The position numbers and the translations under genes were made by a program. A stretch of DNA of 64,000 nucleotides from a virus. The stretch spans positions 1 to 64,000 of IMG/VR virus record IMGVR_UViG_3300025128_000017; one strand, written 5' to 3'. A model generated the notes under the pieces. The model worked only from the letters and a program-made list of their open reading frames with translations. It made no database searches and was not told where the DNA came from. Shown piece after piece: positions 1-12,100 of the stretch; position 1 is the stretch's first letter, and every line of letters begins with the position of its first letter.

Positions 1-1
1 T

Positions 2-25
2 GGGAAGAAGAATGTGATACTCTAA
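2..25 (+). CDS. 3' end of an upstream gene (truncated by window edge)
   Basis: A frame open from the left edge stops at a TAA whose last base is the A of the next gene's ATG (TAATG). This junction type recurs through the window, so a real upstream tail-module gene probably ends here. Only about seven residues (ending NVIL) are visible, so nothing can be said of function. The alternative is that the frame of the next gene continues upstream, since that frame is also open to the window edge. Confidence 0.4.
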   Translation, partial: GKKNVIL

Positions 26-1488
26 TGGCAGATGTAAGAAAGCCTGTTTTTGTTGATAATGCTGTACATTTTGCTAAAGTTGATGTTCACAGTTTAGATG
101 GTAAACATAAGGTTACAATAGAATCTGAAAATAAAAATGAGTATAAACTTGCCACTGAAAAAGCCTATCAATACGTAGAATCTGGTGATTCTTTGTTAAT
201 AACGCATTTTGAAACACCCGGCCATTCCTTAAAAAGTGACATTTGGACACCGGAAGGTAGAAATGTTACAACTAAAATTGTATTTTCTTCTTTAAATCCT
301 CAAAAAAGATTGACTACTAGTACACAGAGTAGTACTTCTGACGGTCTGTTATTAGAACTTCGCAACATGAGAAAAAGAACATTAACAGATTTAGGGTTTA
401 GTCCTACTCCGATTTATCATGATGCTTTCATTAGACAAGGAATAAGAGATGGGGTAATTGACCCTCTAATGTTAAATCCACCTTTATCTTTACATTTTGG
501 TAGAACGGTAGATATAGGTTTTAGAACTACAGATTTAGTATTAAAAATGACATCTCGAATGGAAGATTCTGCTACATCTGTGGGTATTGGTGAAACTATG
601 AATTTGACTAGTGCTGGTACAAATAGAAGAAAACACAGTAATGTATTTCTTGCCCATGATTTCAATTCTATGAATACTATAACTGCTCTAAATTTAATTT
701 CAAAATACGATAATAGGTCATTAAATATGAATAAATACGGTAATTTACAATATATTCCAGCATCTCATCAAAAAGTACCTTCTTTGTTGTTGGAAGAAAA
801 AAGACGTGGCTCAGAAAATACAAATCCTCTAAATGATGAAGACAATAGAGTTACAATACAAGGCATTCCTTCTACTTTGAATGATGATGTAATAATTACT
901 ATGGAAGATGCTGAAAGTCAACAAAGTAAATTTAATGTGAATGTTAGAGAACAAATTGCTCCTACAATAGATGTTACTGTAAAAACATCAGAAGCCGCTA
1001 GGAAAGTAGCACGAAAGATGTTACAGATAAATAAACTTGCAAAAGGTGCTATTGATAGTAGAGGTCATCCTGATGCTTGGAAATTTAGACCGGGTGATTT
1101 AGTTTCTTACAAAGGTGAAATTTTATCTATTATCGATGCAAAACATGATACACAAAAAAATCTAAGTGACTTTAAATTTGTTCACTCATCAAGTGGTTTA
1201 AGCGGCATATTACAACTGTTATCTGAAAATTCAGCATTAAATGTAGCAACTCGTATGCCTGAAAAAACTACGCAAATAAGAGATTACAATTTTTCATTCT
1301 TCAATTCTTTAGAAGTAAAAGTAATACCATCCATACTTGTGCGGTCAGTAGCAGAGGAGAAAATTTTGTTAGGTCAACACGCCGGAAGGAGAAGTATTGG
1401 AGGTGCTGCTACAATAAGTGGTAGCACTACTGTTTCTAGTATTGGATTAAACAAAGGAGTTTATATCAACATAGAAGGTGATTATTAA
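25..1488 (+). CDS. Putative tail/baseplate structural protein (487 aa)
   Basis: First complete gene of the plus-strand tail module, coupled to the next gene by TAATG. The protein is hydrophilic, has no signal peptide or clear membrane segment, and is rich in Ser, Thr and Asn. A central segment around residues 354-375 (WKFRPGDLVSYKGE) resembles the short beta-barrel style of hub or baseplate proteins, and the C-terminus is Gly/Ser/Thr-rich. Position directly before three tail-fibre genes supports a distal-tail or baseplate role; this is inferred from context rather than from a recognised family. The frame is open upstream to the window edge, so a longer N-terminus cannot be excluded, but the TAATG junction favours the ATG at 25. 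Confidence 0.55.
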   Translation: MADVRKPVFVDNAVHFAKVDVHSLDGKHKVTIESENKNEYKLATEKAYQYVESGDSLLITHFETPGHSLKSDIWTPEGRNVTTKIVFSSLNPQKRLTTSTQSSTSDGLLLELRNMRKRTLTDLGFSPTPIYHDAFIRQGIRDGVIDPLMLNPPLSLHFGRTVDIGFRTTDLVLKMTSRMEDSATSVGIGETMNLTSAGTNRRKHSNVFLAHDFNSMNTITALNLISKYDNRSLNMNKYGNLQYIPASHQKVPSLLLEEKRRGSENTNPLNDEDNRVTIQGIPSTLNDDVIITMEDAESQQSKFNVNVREQIAPTIDVTVKTSEAARKVARKMLQINKLAKGAIDSRGHPDAWKFRPGDLVSYKGEILSIIDAKHDTQKNLSDFKFVHSSSGLSGILQLLSENSALNVATRMPEKTTQIRDYNFSFFNSLEVKVIPSILVRSVAEEKILLGQHAGRRSIGGAATISGSTTVSSIGLNKGVYINIEGDY

Positions 1489-1832
1489 TGCCTGTAAACG
1501 ACCACTTGAAACGACTTATGGTAGAAACAATTGCCGATAATATAAATGAACTAACACTGGGTTTTGATGGTACACCTTCTACAAGTAGCGATGGTAGTGC
1601 AGGAAGACCTGCGTTAACCCTGTCTCCAACTGTTAAAGTGATAGACAATTCTACATTATTGGTAGAAGCAGATATCCCTACAACATACGCTTTCGATGAA
1701 AGTTTGAAGGAAGTTTATATTCAAATGCGTACTAGTACTGGGTTTACGCCAGTATCAAGACATGTTTTTAGACCAATATTAAAAACAGACACAAATGAAA
1801 TGAAAATACAATTACTAATCGAGGTGAAATAA
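1488..1832 (+). CDS. Small tail-module protein (114 aa), possible fibre-attachment protein
   Basis: Starts inside the stop of the previous gene (TAATG) and ends one base before the next gene. The N-terminal 25 residues look helical (DHLKRLMVETIADNINEL), followed by a Ser/Gly linker and a beta-rich C-terminal half. A small protein between a baseplate-like gene and long fibre genes is often an adaptor joining fibre to baseplate. I recognise no family, so the role is inferred from position only. Confidence 0.55.
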   Translation: MPVNDHLKRLMVETIADNINELTLGFDGTPSTSSDGSAGRPALTLSPTVKVIDNSTLLVEADIPTTYAFDESLKEVYIQMRTSTGFTPVSRHVFRPILKTDTNEMKIQLLIEVK

Positions 1833-1833
1833 T

Positions 1834-4464
1834 ATGGCAGACCCAATTTCTGGACACACAACAACATTGACTGATGGCGGATTTATACTATCCCCATCTT
1901 TAACTAATTTGATAGCAGCAACACATGGCAACGGGATATTGTCTTTGGAAGATACGGCTACTACAGCAAGCACTCGTAATACACCAGCGTCTTTACCCGG
2001 TGCTGTAACACATGATGGTAATTACACTATAACAATAAAAGGCGGTCATGCTGTAATAGATGGTCTGATTTGTGATTTTGCTGATGGTTACACCAACAAC
2101 GCTCCAACAGCAATGACCTTACAATTAACTGCCGCTAATACTAGTGGAAGTAATTCTGCTTTAGGTTCAGGAGAGCAATGTCTGTTTGTTGTATACGTCA
2201 CATCTGATACTGGTAGTGGTAACACTAACAAGGGTATTAGAGTAGAAAAAGGTACTAACACTACGACTTTTCCTAGTACACCAAGTGCATTTTTGACAGA
2301 CCCCGATAGTAGTTTAGATGTCAAACAATCTACTGTATTGGCTGTAGTAAGAGCGACATATCAAGCATCTAATGGTGGAGATTTAAATGTCGATATACAA
2401 GAAGTATTCGATGTTAGAACTTTTTTGAAACCATCTCCAATATACTTTACACCGATGGTGAAGAGTGCTGTTGGTGCAGCAATTAATGATACTACTAGAA
2501 TAAACGAGTTTCAAGATTTAGATGCTATGCATGGTGCAGGTAATGAGAACGGACAGTTAGAGGACTCGACGTTAGGTGCTATGTGGATGAGTAAAGATGT
2601 ACACGGTAACGATGCATTGTATTTTTCTGGAAAGTTAGGAGGTTCAAGAAGAACTTTCAAATTAGGTCCAGATAATTTATATCAAGCCTCAACTAGTTCT
2701 AATATCACATTTGAATATGACGATTACAATTATTTCCTAATTACTCCGGGTGCTGGTATAACATTAAATCCTGATGTTTCAGATGCTGCGTTTCCTCCCG
2801 GCCATACTGTGATAGTCACTAATTTAGCGGCTAATACACATAGTATCGCTTTTGATAGTACAGGAATAAACATATCAATTGGTCCTCAATCTTGGGGTAT
2901 TTTCAGTTATACTGGTAGTGCATGGGTTAAAGTTTTAGATGCGAGTCTTTCTACATCTACGTCTGCTGGTAATGCTAATGAAGTTCAACTTGGTACTGCT
3001 TCAGCAGCCTTTGCTGCTTCTAGTTCTCTAACATTTAATGCATCTAGTAACCCCAAGTTATTGACTTTAGGGGGTAATGCTAGTATTAGTGGTTTAGTGT
3101 ATAACCCAACAGGATTACAATTTACGAAAGTTAACGATAATCCCGGTAATGCATTTACATTATGGGTGGATGAAGATGATAGTGATAAATTAAAATTTGG
3201 TACTAGTGAAGTATCTGTAGGGGCAGGAACAACAACGTTTCTAGGTTTATCAGACACTCCTAGTAGTTTCACTAATGGACATATTTTGAAAACATCCGGT
3301 AGTGCTGTAACATCTGCTGCTCTTACTAATTCTGATTTACCTACTGCTTTGACCTCTGTAGTAAGTATAGGTAGAACTAACGATGTATTGACTGTAAGTA
3401 AAGATTTGACTGTAACAGGTAATTTTATTGTCAACGGTGAAACTACTACAATAAATAGTAATACACTTACTGTAGACGATAAATTTATTCAATTAGGTAA
3501 CATAGTAAGTGGTACTATAACAGGTAATTTTTCTAATGCGTCTGCCGTTGTTACCAACATTGCAGATACCAGTTCTCTAGTAGTTGGTATGGCTATAACT
3601 AATGGTGATGGTGGTGCAGGTGGTTTTACCGGAATAGCCGGAGGTACTACAATAGCAAGCATTGCTGGTAATGGTACTGAAATAACTTTGAGTCAAGCAG
3701 TTACTGGTACTGGAAGTACAAGAATTGTGAATTTTGGTGCTTCTAGCGATTTAACATCTGATGGTGGTGGTATAAAATTAGCAGGTACTTCAACAAATAA
3801 AGAAATAACTTGGAGCAACGCTAACGATGCTTGGACATTTAATCAAAATATCTATCCTAGTGCTGACAGTACTTACAATTTAGGTTCTTCAGCAATAAGA
3901 TTTGCTAATGGGTATTTAGACGCTATTGATGTGACTAGTGTAGTTGCTGGCACTATTACAGGTTCAGGTGATTTGAATATAAAGAAAAATAACGGAGATA
4001 GTGGTCTATTGTTTGTTGATAAATCTGCTGATAAGGTTGGAATAAACACAGGTACAGACCCTGCAATTGATTTGGAAGTTGGTGGTGCTGGATTTTCCAG
4101 TGTAATAACTGTTGGCACTGGTACAACGGCTGCTGGTAGTGGTGTAAATAATTTTACTATATTAGATGCTACGAAAACTGCTAAATTTAAGGCTTTGAGA
4201 TTATTTATGGCAATTACTGGTGGCGACCCAGCGATAACAGAATTATCTACTGCACATGTCATTGTAAATGGAACTAGCAATGCTGTAATAGGCACTCCTT
4301 ATGGAGTCACTTTGAGTTCAGGTTCAACTGCTGTTGTTGGCACTTATGCAATTGGTTTGGGTAGTAGTAATGAATTGGTGCTAAAAATTACAGCAAACAG
4401 CGGAGCACCACAAAGCAACCCAATATCAGGAAAAATTACAATTCAAGGTATGGACTTAAGTTGA
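1834..4464 (+). CDS. Tail fibre protein 1 (876 aa)
   Basis: Long, low-complexity, Thr/Ser/Gly/Asn-rich protein made of short beta-strand repeats, typical of trimeric tail fibres. Fibre-type motifs include LTVTGNFIVNGETT (about residue 530) followed by TLTVDDKFIQLGN, and a KVGINT unit near residue 730. Residues about 555-640 form an Ig-like or beta-sandwich module (GMAITN, GGTTIASI, ITLSQAV) that is also present in the third fibre. The N-terminus (GHTTTLTDGGFILSPSLTNLI) is probably the virion-attachment part and the C-terminal 130 residues a possible receptor-binding tip. It is the first of three consecutive fibre genes and is expected to decide host binding. Confidence 0.8.
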   Translation: MADPISGHTTTLTDGGFILSPSLTNLIAATHGNGILSLEDTATTASTRNTPASLPGAVTHDGNYTITIKGGHAVIDGLICDFADGYTNNAPTAMTLQLTAANTSGSNSALGSGEQCLFVVYVTSDTGSGNTNKGIRVEKGTNTTTFPSTPSAFLTDPDSSLDVKQSTVLAVVRATYQASNGGDLNVDIQEVFDVRTFLKPSPIYFTPMVKSAVGAAINDTTRINEFQDLDAMHGAGNENGQLEDSTLGAMWMSKDVHGNDALYFSGKLGGSRRTFKLGPDNLYQASTSSNITFEYDDYNYFLITPGAGITLNPDVSDAAFPPGHTVIVTNLAANTHSIAFDSTGINISIGPQSWGIFSYTGSAWVKVLDASLSTSTSAGNANEVQLGTASAAFAASSSLTFNASSNPKLLTLGGNASISGLVYNPTGLQFTKVNDNPGNAFTLWVDEDDSDKLKFGTSEVSVGAGTTTFLGLSDTPSSFTNGHILKTSGSAVTSAALTNSDLPTALTSVVSIGRTNDVLTVSKDLTVTGNFIVNGETTTINSNTLTVDDKFIQLGNIVSGTITGNFSNASAVVTNIADTSSLVVGMAITNGDGGAGGFTGIAGGTTIASIAGNGTEITLSQAVTGTGSTRIVNFGASSDLTSDGGGIKLAGTSTNKEITWSNANDAWTFNQNIYPSADSTYNLGSSAIRFANGYLDAIDVTSVVAGTITGSGDLNIKKNNGDSGLLFVDKSADKVGINTGTDPAIDLEVGGAGFSSVITVGTGTTAAGSGVNNFTILDATKTAKFKALRLFMAITGGDPAITELSTAHVIVNGTSNAVIGTPYGVTLSSGSTAVVGTYAIGLGSSNELVLKITANSGAPQSNPISGKITIQGMDLS

Positions 4465-4473
4465 GGTGATTAA

Positions 4474-6102
4474 ATGACGGAAGTAGATTTTAAGGTCAAA
4501 AAGGGTTTTGTGTCCGAAAATGGGGATTTAACTCTACAGAATGGTAATATCGTATTAGCGAATGGTCATGCTGATATAGATAACATCAGGATTGATGCTA
4601 ATACTATAACAAGTCAAAATACTAATGGTGATATTAAACTAGTACCTAATGGTGACGGTTTAGTGAAAATTAATACTGGTGATTCAGAGTTTTATCTTCC
4701 AACAAGTACTTCTCCTACTAATGGACATGTAATTACTTATAACGGTAAACAAACAATATGGTCAGCCCCTACTGCTGGTGGTGTAGCAGCAGATGATATT
4801 ACAACTGGTGATGCAGCCATAAATATCGTAACAACGTCTGGAAATATTACATTAGACGCTCAAGCGACAGATGCTGATATTATCTTTAAAGTAGATGATG
4901 GTGATACTCCTGTTACTGCTTTGACATTAGATGGTTCTGATGCTGGTAGAGGTATTTTTGCAGGTAATGTTACTGTAACTGGTAATGAAGTTGCATTCGG
5001 TAATGGTGCAACTATTGTAAACACTAATGCTAATTTATTAACAATTACTGAAGCAACTACAACCTTTAGTGGAGATGTCATTGTTGGTGGAGATTTGGAA
5101 GTCACAGGTAATGATATCAAATCATCCGGTGGTACTACTGCGATTACTCTGAGTGGGGCAAACGTTTCAGTTGCTGGAGATTTGACTGTAACGGGAAAAA
5201 CAATTACTACTGAAGTGGAAACTGTATCGACATCTAATGGTGTAATCTTTGAAGGAAGTCAAGCGAATGACCATGAGGTATTATTGAAAGCAGGTGCAGT
5301 TAGTGCAGATAGAATTATTACTTTACCTGATGAACAAGGTACTGTACTAACTAGTGTATCTACAGCATCTGCACTTACATCTGTAGGTACATTAACTGCT
5401 TTAACAGTAGACAATATAAGTATTAATGGTTCTACAATCGGACACACTAGTGATACTGATTTATTAACACTTGCTAATGGATTATTAACAGTAGCAGGAG
5501 AGATATCAGTAACAACACTTGACATTGGTGGAACTAACGTCACAGCAACAGCAACAGAACTCAATGTTTTGGATAATGTGACGGCTGGAACTGTTACTGC
5601 AAGTTTAGGACTAGTTGTTGATAGCAATAAAGATATCGCTACATTAAATCAACTAGATTCAGCAACGCTCAAGGCAGGTGCTGGTGTTGCTGTAGGGACT
5701 GGTGGAGACCATATAATAATTGGAGATGACGATAAAACCAGTATTTATTCTAAAACTTCTACATCTACTAGTTTTAGTGCAGGTACTGCAACAACCATAT
5801 TTACACTTGACAGCACTACAAATAAAGGTGTTAAACTTTTAATTCATTTTAAACAACATGATAGTCCTTATAACGTTCACATGGAAGAAATGTTAGTTAC
5901 ATGGGGTGGCTCTAGCAGTAATAGTCAAGCAGGGGCTGATGCAGATGTACATGTAGTACAATACGGTCTAATCCGTACCGATGTATCGGGTGCAGGTTCG
6001 GGTACAATAACTGTGGCTCGTAGTAGTGCTAACATAAATGTTCAGTGGACTTCAGCAGTACTTGAAAATTGGGTTTATAAAATACATGCTGTCAAAATAT
6101 GA
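4474..6102 (+). CDS. Tail fibre protein 2 (542 aa)
   Basis: Same style as the preceding protein: the N-terminal third has stacked strands (LTLQNGNIVLANGHADIDNI), then repeated units such as FAGNVTVTGNEVAFGNG and FSGDVIVGGDLEVTGNDIKSS that form the beta-helical shafts of phage fibres. The last 120 residues are less repetitive and more aromatic, consistent with a globular receptor-binding head. An AGGTGA-type ribosome binding site precedes the ATG. The shaft unit is related to that of the other two fibres, suggesting descent by duplication with different C-terminal heads. Confidence 0.78.
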   Translation: MTEVDFKVKKGFVSENGDLTLQNGNIVLANGHADIDNIRIDANTITSQNTNGDIKLVPNGDGLVKINTGDSEFYLPTSTSPTNGHVITYNGKQTIWSAPTAGGVAADDITTGDAAINIVTTSGNITLDAQATDADIIFKVDDGDTPVTALTLDGSDAGRGIFAGNVTVTGNEVAFGNGATIVNTNANLLTITEATTTFSGDVIVGGDLEVTGNDIKSSGGTTAITLSGANVSVAGDLTVTGKTITTEVETVSTSNGVIFEGSQANDHEVLLKAGAVSADRIITLPDEQGTVLTSVSTASALTSVGTLTALTVDNISINGSTIGHTSDTDLLTLANGLLTVAGEISVTTLDIGGTNVTATATELNVLDNVTAGTVTASLGLVVDSNKDIATLNQLDSATLKAGAGVAVGTGGDHIIIGDDDKTSIYSKTSTSTSFSAGTATTIFTLDSTTNKGVKLLIHFKQHDSPYNVHMEEMLVTWGGSSSNSQAGADADVHVVQYGLIRTDVSGAGSGTITVARSSANINVQWTSAVLENWVYKIHAVKI

Positions 6103-6111
6103 GGTGAAAAA

Positions 6112-9100
6112 ATGGTAACATATACACCTTTTAAGGCATTACACGGTGCAAAAATTGAAGATGATGGTAATGCTGAAATCAATGTAGAGAGGTACAGTGG
6201 TACAAATCTCCGTATACAATCACAAGCATCTGCTGGTAGAATTGAGACAACAACTGCACATCCATTATGGTTAGGTGCGAATGGCAGCGGTAGAATTGAA
6301 ATTCAATCCGGTGGATTAGTGAGCATACCCGGTGCTTTGACAGTTAGTGGTACATTTAATGCAACACTTGCTACTGCTGCTCAAACCAACATAACATCTG
6401 TTGGTTCTTTAACTTCTTTAGATGTAAATGGTGATACTACAATATCAGGTACACTTTCATTAGATGGTTCTGCTAATGAATTAAGATTTTATGAAGGTTC
6501 TAATTATGTAGGGTTTGAAGCCCCTGCTTTATCTGCTGACCAAATATGGGTATTACCTGCTGCTGACGGTAGTGCTAATCAAGCCTTAACTACGGATGGT
6601 AGCGGTAATTTTCAGTGGTCTAGTGCAAGCAGTATTGCAGGAGCAGGTAGTAATTTATCTCTTGCCAACGGTACTAACAATCGCATTGTAACTGCGGTAG
6701 ATGGTAGTAATCTAAACGGTGAAGCAAATTTAACTTTTAATGGTTCTACATTAACCGTTGCAGGTGATATGTTAGTTAACAATAATGGCTCAATAAAGGC
6801 AAACGGAAGTGGGTCTTTACTACTTGGAAATACAAATGCTGGTCTTATTAAAGTTCATGGTGGCACAGGTTCGTCTATTGTAGAAGGTCATAGTAATCAC
6901 CTAGTTCTACAAACAGTACGTGATAGTGATGATATTATATTCAACGTAAATGCAGGAGGTACTGATTCAGATACTACTGTTGTTGAAGCGATGAGAATAC
7001 ATGGGCCGGATGCTAATATTGGAATAGGCACTACTTCCCCCGAATATACGTTAGATGTTCAAGATGGTTCAGTTAGAATATTACCTACTATTTCATCCAA
7101 TGCAGGAACGGCTATTAGAATAGGAGCAAGAGGTAATAGTAATGATATTACCTTGCTAAGAATAGACGGAGAAGGTTCGGGTGCAGATGGGGCAGGTAAT
7201 TCGGGAGAATCTGATAGTGCTAAGTATGGTTTCTCAATGAAATACATGGGTAGTGGTAGTGGTGAAGGTAATAGATATGCTATGTTTATGGATAATCAAG
7301 CCGGAAGTGCCATTGAAGCCATGAGTATTTTACAAGGTGGTAATGTCGGAATAGGCACTACAAGTCCTTCAAGTGAATTAGAAGTTGCAGGTAATACAAC
7401 AGGTAATGTGGCAATTACCATAGATAATGACAATACGGCAGGTTTGGGTTCTTTTATGCTACAAGAAGATGGTACAACTACCGGAATATTCCAATATAGA
7501 GGAAGCACTAATGGAACTTTACCAAATACAGTTCGTGTAGGTTCTAATGTCGCAGGTGGCAATCTTGCATTTACTTATGCAGGTGGAACTACTGGAATGT
7601 ATCTGAAAGGTAGTGATGGTAATGTTGGAATAGGAACTACAAGTCCTTCTGCTCCATTACACATTGTAAGTTCAACTACTTCTGATATGTTAAGATTAGA
7701 AGGAACAGATGCAGGTAGTTCTTCTGCTCCCGATTTAATATTATATAGAAACTCATCAAGTCCGGCAGTAAATGATTTTGTTGGAATTATTGATTTTAAA
7801 GGTAAAGATGATGGTGGTAATGAAAAATATTATGCTAGAATGGGTGCTAAAATAAGAGATGCTTCAGCAGGTAGTGAATATGGACAACTATTCTTTATGC
7901 CCGCTAGAAATGGTTCAACAGATGTTAGTAACGCTTCATTATTATTAGATTCAGGATTTGGTGCAGTTTTCAATGAAGGTGGACAAGCCGCATTGGATTT
8001 CCGTGTAGAATCAGACACAAAAGATAAAGCAATTTTTGTTGATAGTGGTTCTAATACTGCCGCCTTCATTAACGATGCCTTGATAGTTAGTGCCACACTA
8101 GTACATATAAATTCAAATAATGCTAATTTTGATTTTAGGGTTGATGCTGAATACGCTGATAATTTATTAAGAACTGATGGTTCAACGGGTGCTGTTGGAA
8201 TTAATACTGCACCGGATAGTGATGTTTCTTTACATGTTAAAGATTATAATAGTCAAGATACAGTCGTAAGAATAGAAAGTGATGAAAATAGTACCGATAA
8301 ATCACCTGCTTTAGAATTATATAAAAGTTCTACGGCTGATGTTCAAGACCCAATCGGTAGAGTTTTATTTGCAGGGAAAAATGACGGCGGAAGTAAAACA
8401 GAATATGCTTCAATTGTAGCATATATTCAAGATGAAACGGCGAGTTCTGAAGACGGTTCAATGAGATTTGAAATACTAAAAGGAAATTCAAACAAAGAAT
8501 ATCTTAGAATGAACTCTTACGGAGTTATATTTAATGAATTAGGTGCTGACCAAGATTTCAAAGTCGAATCTAATAATAATGCAAATATGTTCGTTATTAA
8601 TGGTGGAACAGATAGAGTAGGAATAGGCACTGCAAGTCCTTCCAATACATTACACGTTGAAAGTGCAGATGAAAAATTGGCTCTTTTCAAATCCACAGAT
8701 GCAGGAGCAGGAATACAAATAGATTCTCCCGATGATGGGTATAGCGTAGTCTTCTTTTCAGAAGGGGGAACTGATAAATGGAGTCTTGGTAAATTAGCAA
8801 ATAATTCAGATAAGTTTTCTATATATGATGAAGTAAATAATGCTCCTAGATTAGTTATTGCCTCATCGGGTTATGTTGGAATAGGTACTACAAGTCCTAC
8901 CCATAAGTTACATCTTAGTGATAGTAGTAGAGTTGATATTAAATTTTCAAAAGACAGTTCAGAAGACCATTACATTAGAAAAGACGGTGATTATCTTAGA
9001 TTTAGAGGACATGACGATAGCACGATATTGATGGAAATGAGAAATAATTCATCAAGCAACCATGTTAGTTTTCCTAGTGGTAAGGTTGGAATAGGCACTA

Positions 9101-12100
9101 ACACTCCTTCTTCTCTACTACATATTCACGGAGATATGGCTGATGGCAAGCAAGGGATACTGATAACAAGAAATGATACTAGTACTGCCGACACTAATCT
9201 TCTTGGGGCGATTGGTTTTGATTCTAGTGACGGCAATATCCCTAGTAAAGTGACAGAGGCATCTGCGGGTATTGCTGCTTATGCCGCAGAAGACCACAGT
9301 ACAGGAGATAAAGGTGGAGACTTAGTATTCTTTACTTCGCCTATTGACCAAGACGATGATACTGCCTCTCTTGAGAGAATGCGTATTAATTCAGAAGGCA
9401 AGATTGGGATAGGTACTAATGACCCTTGCGATTTAGTACATATAGCAGGTTATGGTAGAGTATTTACTGAAACTGCGGGCTATCTTGATGGTAATATTTT
9501 CAATAGTTATTCATGGTCGCCAATGTCCGATTTGAGTAGCCCACCTGCCGGATTTACAATTAATGGTGGAACAGATGAAAATAGTATAGTCTATGGTGAA
9601 ACCCCGTTAGGCTCAGATGATTATTATTATGCTAGAGGATTACTATGGCGTTTTCAAGATAGTGGTAATAGTAGTGCAAGTGGTGGATTCTTAACTGCCA
9701 CACCATATCCTAAAATTGATGTAAATAAAAGTTATAGAATGTCTGTATGGATAAAAAGAAGTCATCTTACAGAAGGTTCTTACTATATGGGTATGTATGG
9801 TATGGATGGTCCTAGTGGGGCTAACGTAGGTATACAAGACGTAACTAGGAGAGGTACTTTAGATGGTGCAATAACTGCTACAGGTACTTTTACTGCTAAT
9901 TTCTCTAGCGGTAGTGCCACTCTTACAAATATTAGCATAAATACTAATTTATTAGTAACAGGAATGTCTTTGTTTGATGTGGCAGATGGTACATTTGATG
10001 GTATACCCGACAACACTACTATTCAATCAATAGATTCATCTTCTCAAATAACCATGAGTGCTAATGCTACAGCCACAGGTACAGGTAGAGGTGTTAATTA
10101 CGGTAAAACAAGTATTCTTTTAAATTCCGGTCATGGTTTACTTGATGGTAATGGTAGCACGACAAGATATGCAGTGATAAATAACGTAGATAGAATATCT
10201 TATACTGATATAGATAACAATATGCTAACGGGCATTCCATTAACCGGAGAGTATGCTATAGGTCAATCACATGCTGATGGTGCAAAGATAATGCAGAATG
10301 AAACTAACGCTTATTTTACGAGTGGCGATTTACCGGAAGTAGATAAGTGGTATTTAGTTGTAGGTTACGTTCAAGGAATGGGAGATACAGATTATACAGA
10401 TAGAGGTGCGGTATATGATGGTGAGACAGGTAATAGGGTAGGTGTTTGCGGTAATTTCCAATGGTGGTCGCAAACTACATATGTTAAAAATAGAGTTTAT
10501 ATGTATTACAGTGATGATAGTCCTGAACAGATTCAACACGCTTTTGACCCACGTTTTGAAGAAATAAGTGGTGCTCCACAGATAAACACTCTTCTAGGTG
10601 GAAAAATAACAACAGGTATGACGATTAAAAATGATGTATCTGATATAAGTCCTACAAGTGGTTATGTTTCTCTTGGAGAACATTCAGGTACATTAGAGGT
10701 GAATACTGAACACGGTTATCTTCGTTTAGGTGCTGCAAATAGTAGTTATAACCATATACAGGGAGAAAATGCAAAATTCTATTTCAATAAACCTTTAGTT
10801 ATAGATGGTGGAAATACATCGGGTAGTGCTTACCAAATTTCTTCTTACTCTTCTGAAGATTTAGTGTTGGCAACTCAAGATGGTGCAGAAAATAGAATAA
10901 CAATAAAATCGGACACAGGTAATGTAGGAATAGGTGTTACAAGTCCGGCAGCAAAATTACAAGTTCTTCAAAATAATGCTGCATGGACTATACTTGCGGG
11001 TGCTGATTTAAGTAATCCAACTTTAACTGATGATACTAGAAAATTTATGAGATTAGGTATGCCACATTATGATACTGACGAACAATCATTTTCTCTAATA
11101 ACAGGTGATACCGATAATGGTACTAACAAGTTATTCATAGGTGGTGGAACAAGTGTTGGAAATGCGGCAACTCACATTTTCTTCAATACTGCGGCTGACT
11201 CAACTACAACTACCGGAACAACAAGAATGACAATAAAAGATAGTGGTAAAGTTGGAATAGGTACTACAAGTCCAGATGGTCCACTTCATATCTATCATAC
11301 AGACAACACAGGAGTTCCGGCACTGAAAATAGAAACAGATGCAAGTGCTTCTCCCTCGGATTGTATATTTAGAATGCAAGAGTCTCATGGTTCTGATACT
11401 TATATAGATTTCACAGTCAACACATTCGGGCAATTGGAGATATCGGGTGGTGCTGGTACAAGAAGACCGATATTAACAGCAGATGACCCCGATACAGATA
11501 CATCGGGTGTAATCAGCCTGAACAAAAGCCACTATGAGTGGGACACACAGATATTCGGTGATTCAAGCACTCCTGTCATCTTTGTGGATGGAACTAACAA
11601 TCGAATGGGTGTAAACACTGGAAGTCCTGCTTCATTGCTTCATGTTTATGGTGAAGACCCTATTCTAACTCTTGAAGACACATCAATAGGCGTTTCCGCA
11701 CTTAGTAGAACTATGGCAGGAATAAATATAATCTCAGGAGGCATGAATGCGAGTTCTGCTCAATACGGTACTGCGGTTAAGTTTTTATCTCATGATGACC
11801 AATTTACAACGGAAAATCCTAAATTTTTAGCGGCTATTGCTCCAAGAGCAACAGAAACCTATGATGGTGATACTGATGGTGGAATGGCGTTAGATTTCGC
11901 AGTAACAGATAATGCACAAGGAACAACAAATGTTCCGCTTGTTAGAATGACAGTTGACCACACAGGTTATGTTGGAATAGGTACTACACACCCTGCAAGA
12001 AAATTACATGTTCAAGGTAGTGCTAATGATGAAGTTGTAGCGTTATTCACGACAGTAGGTGGAACAGGTGGTTCTACTCAAGGTAAAGCACATATCGGTT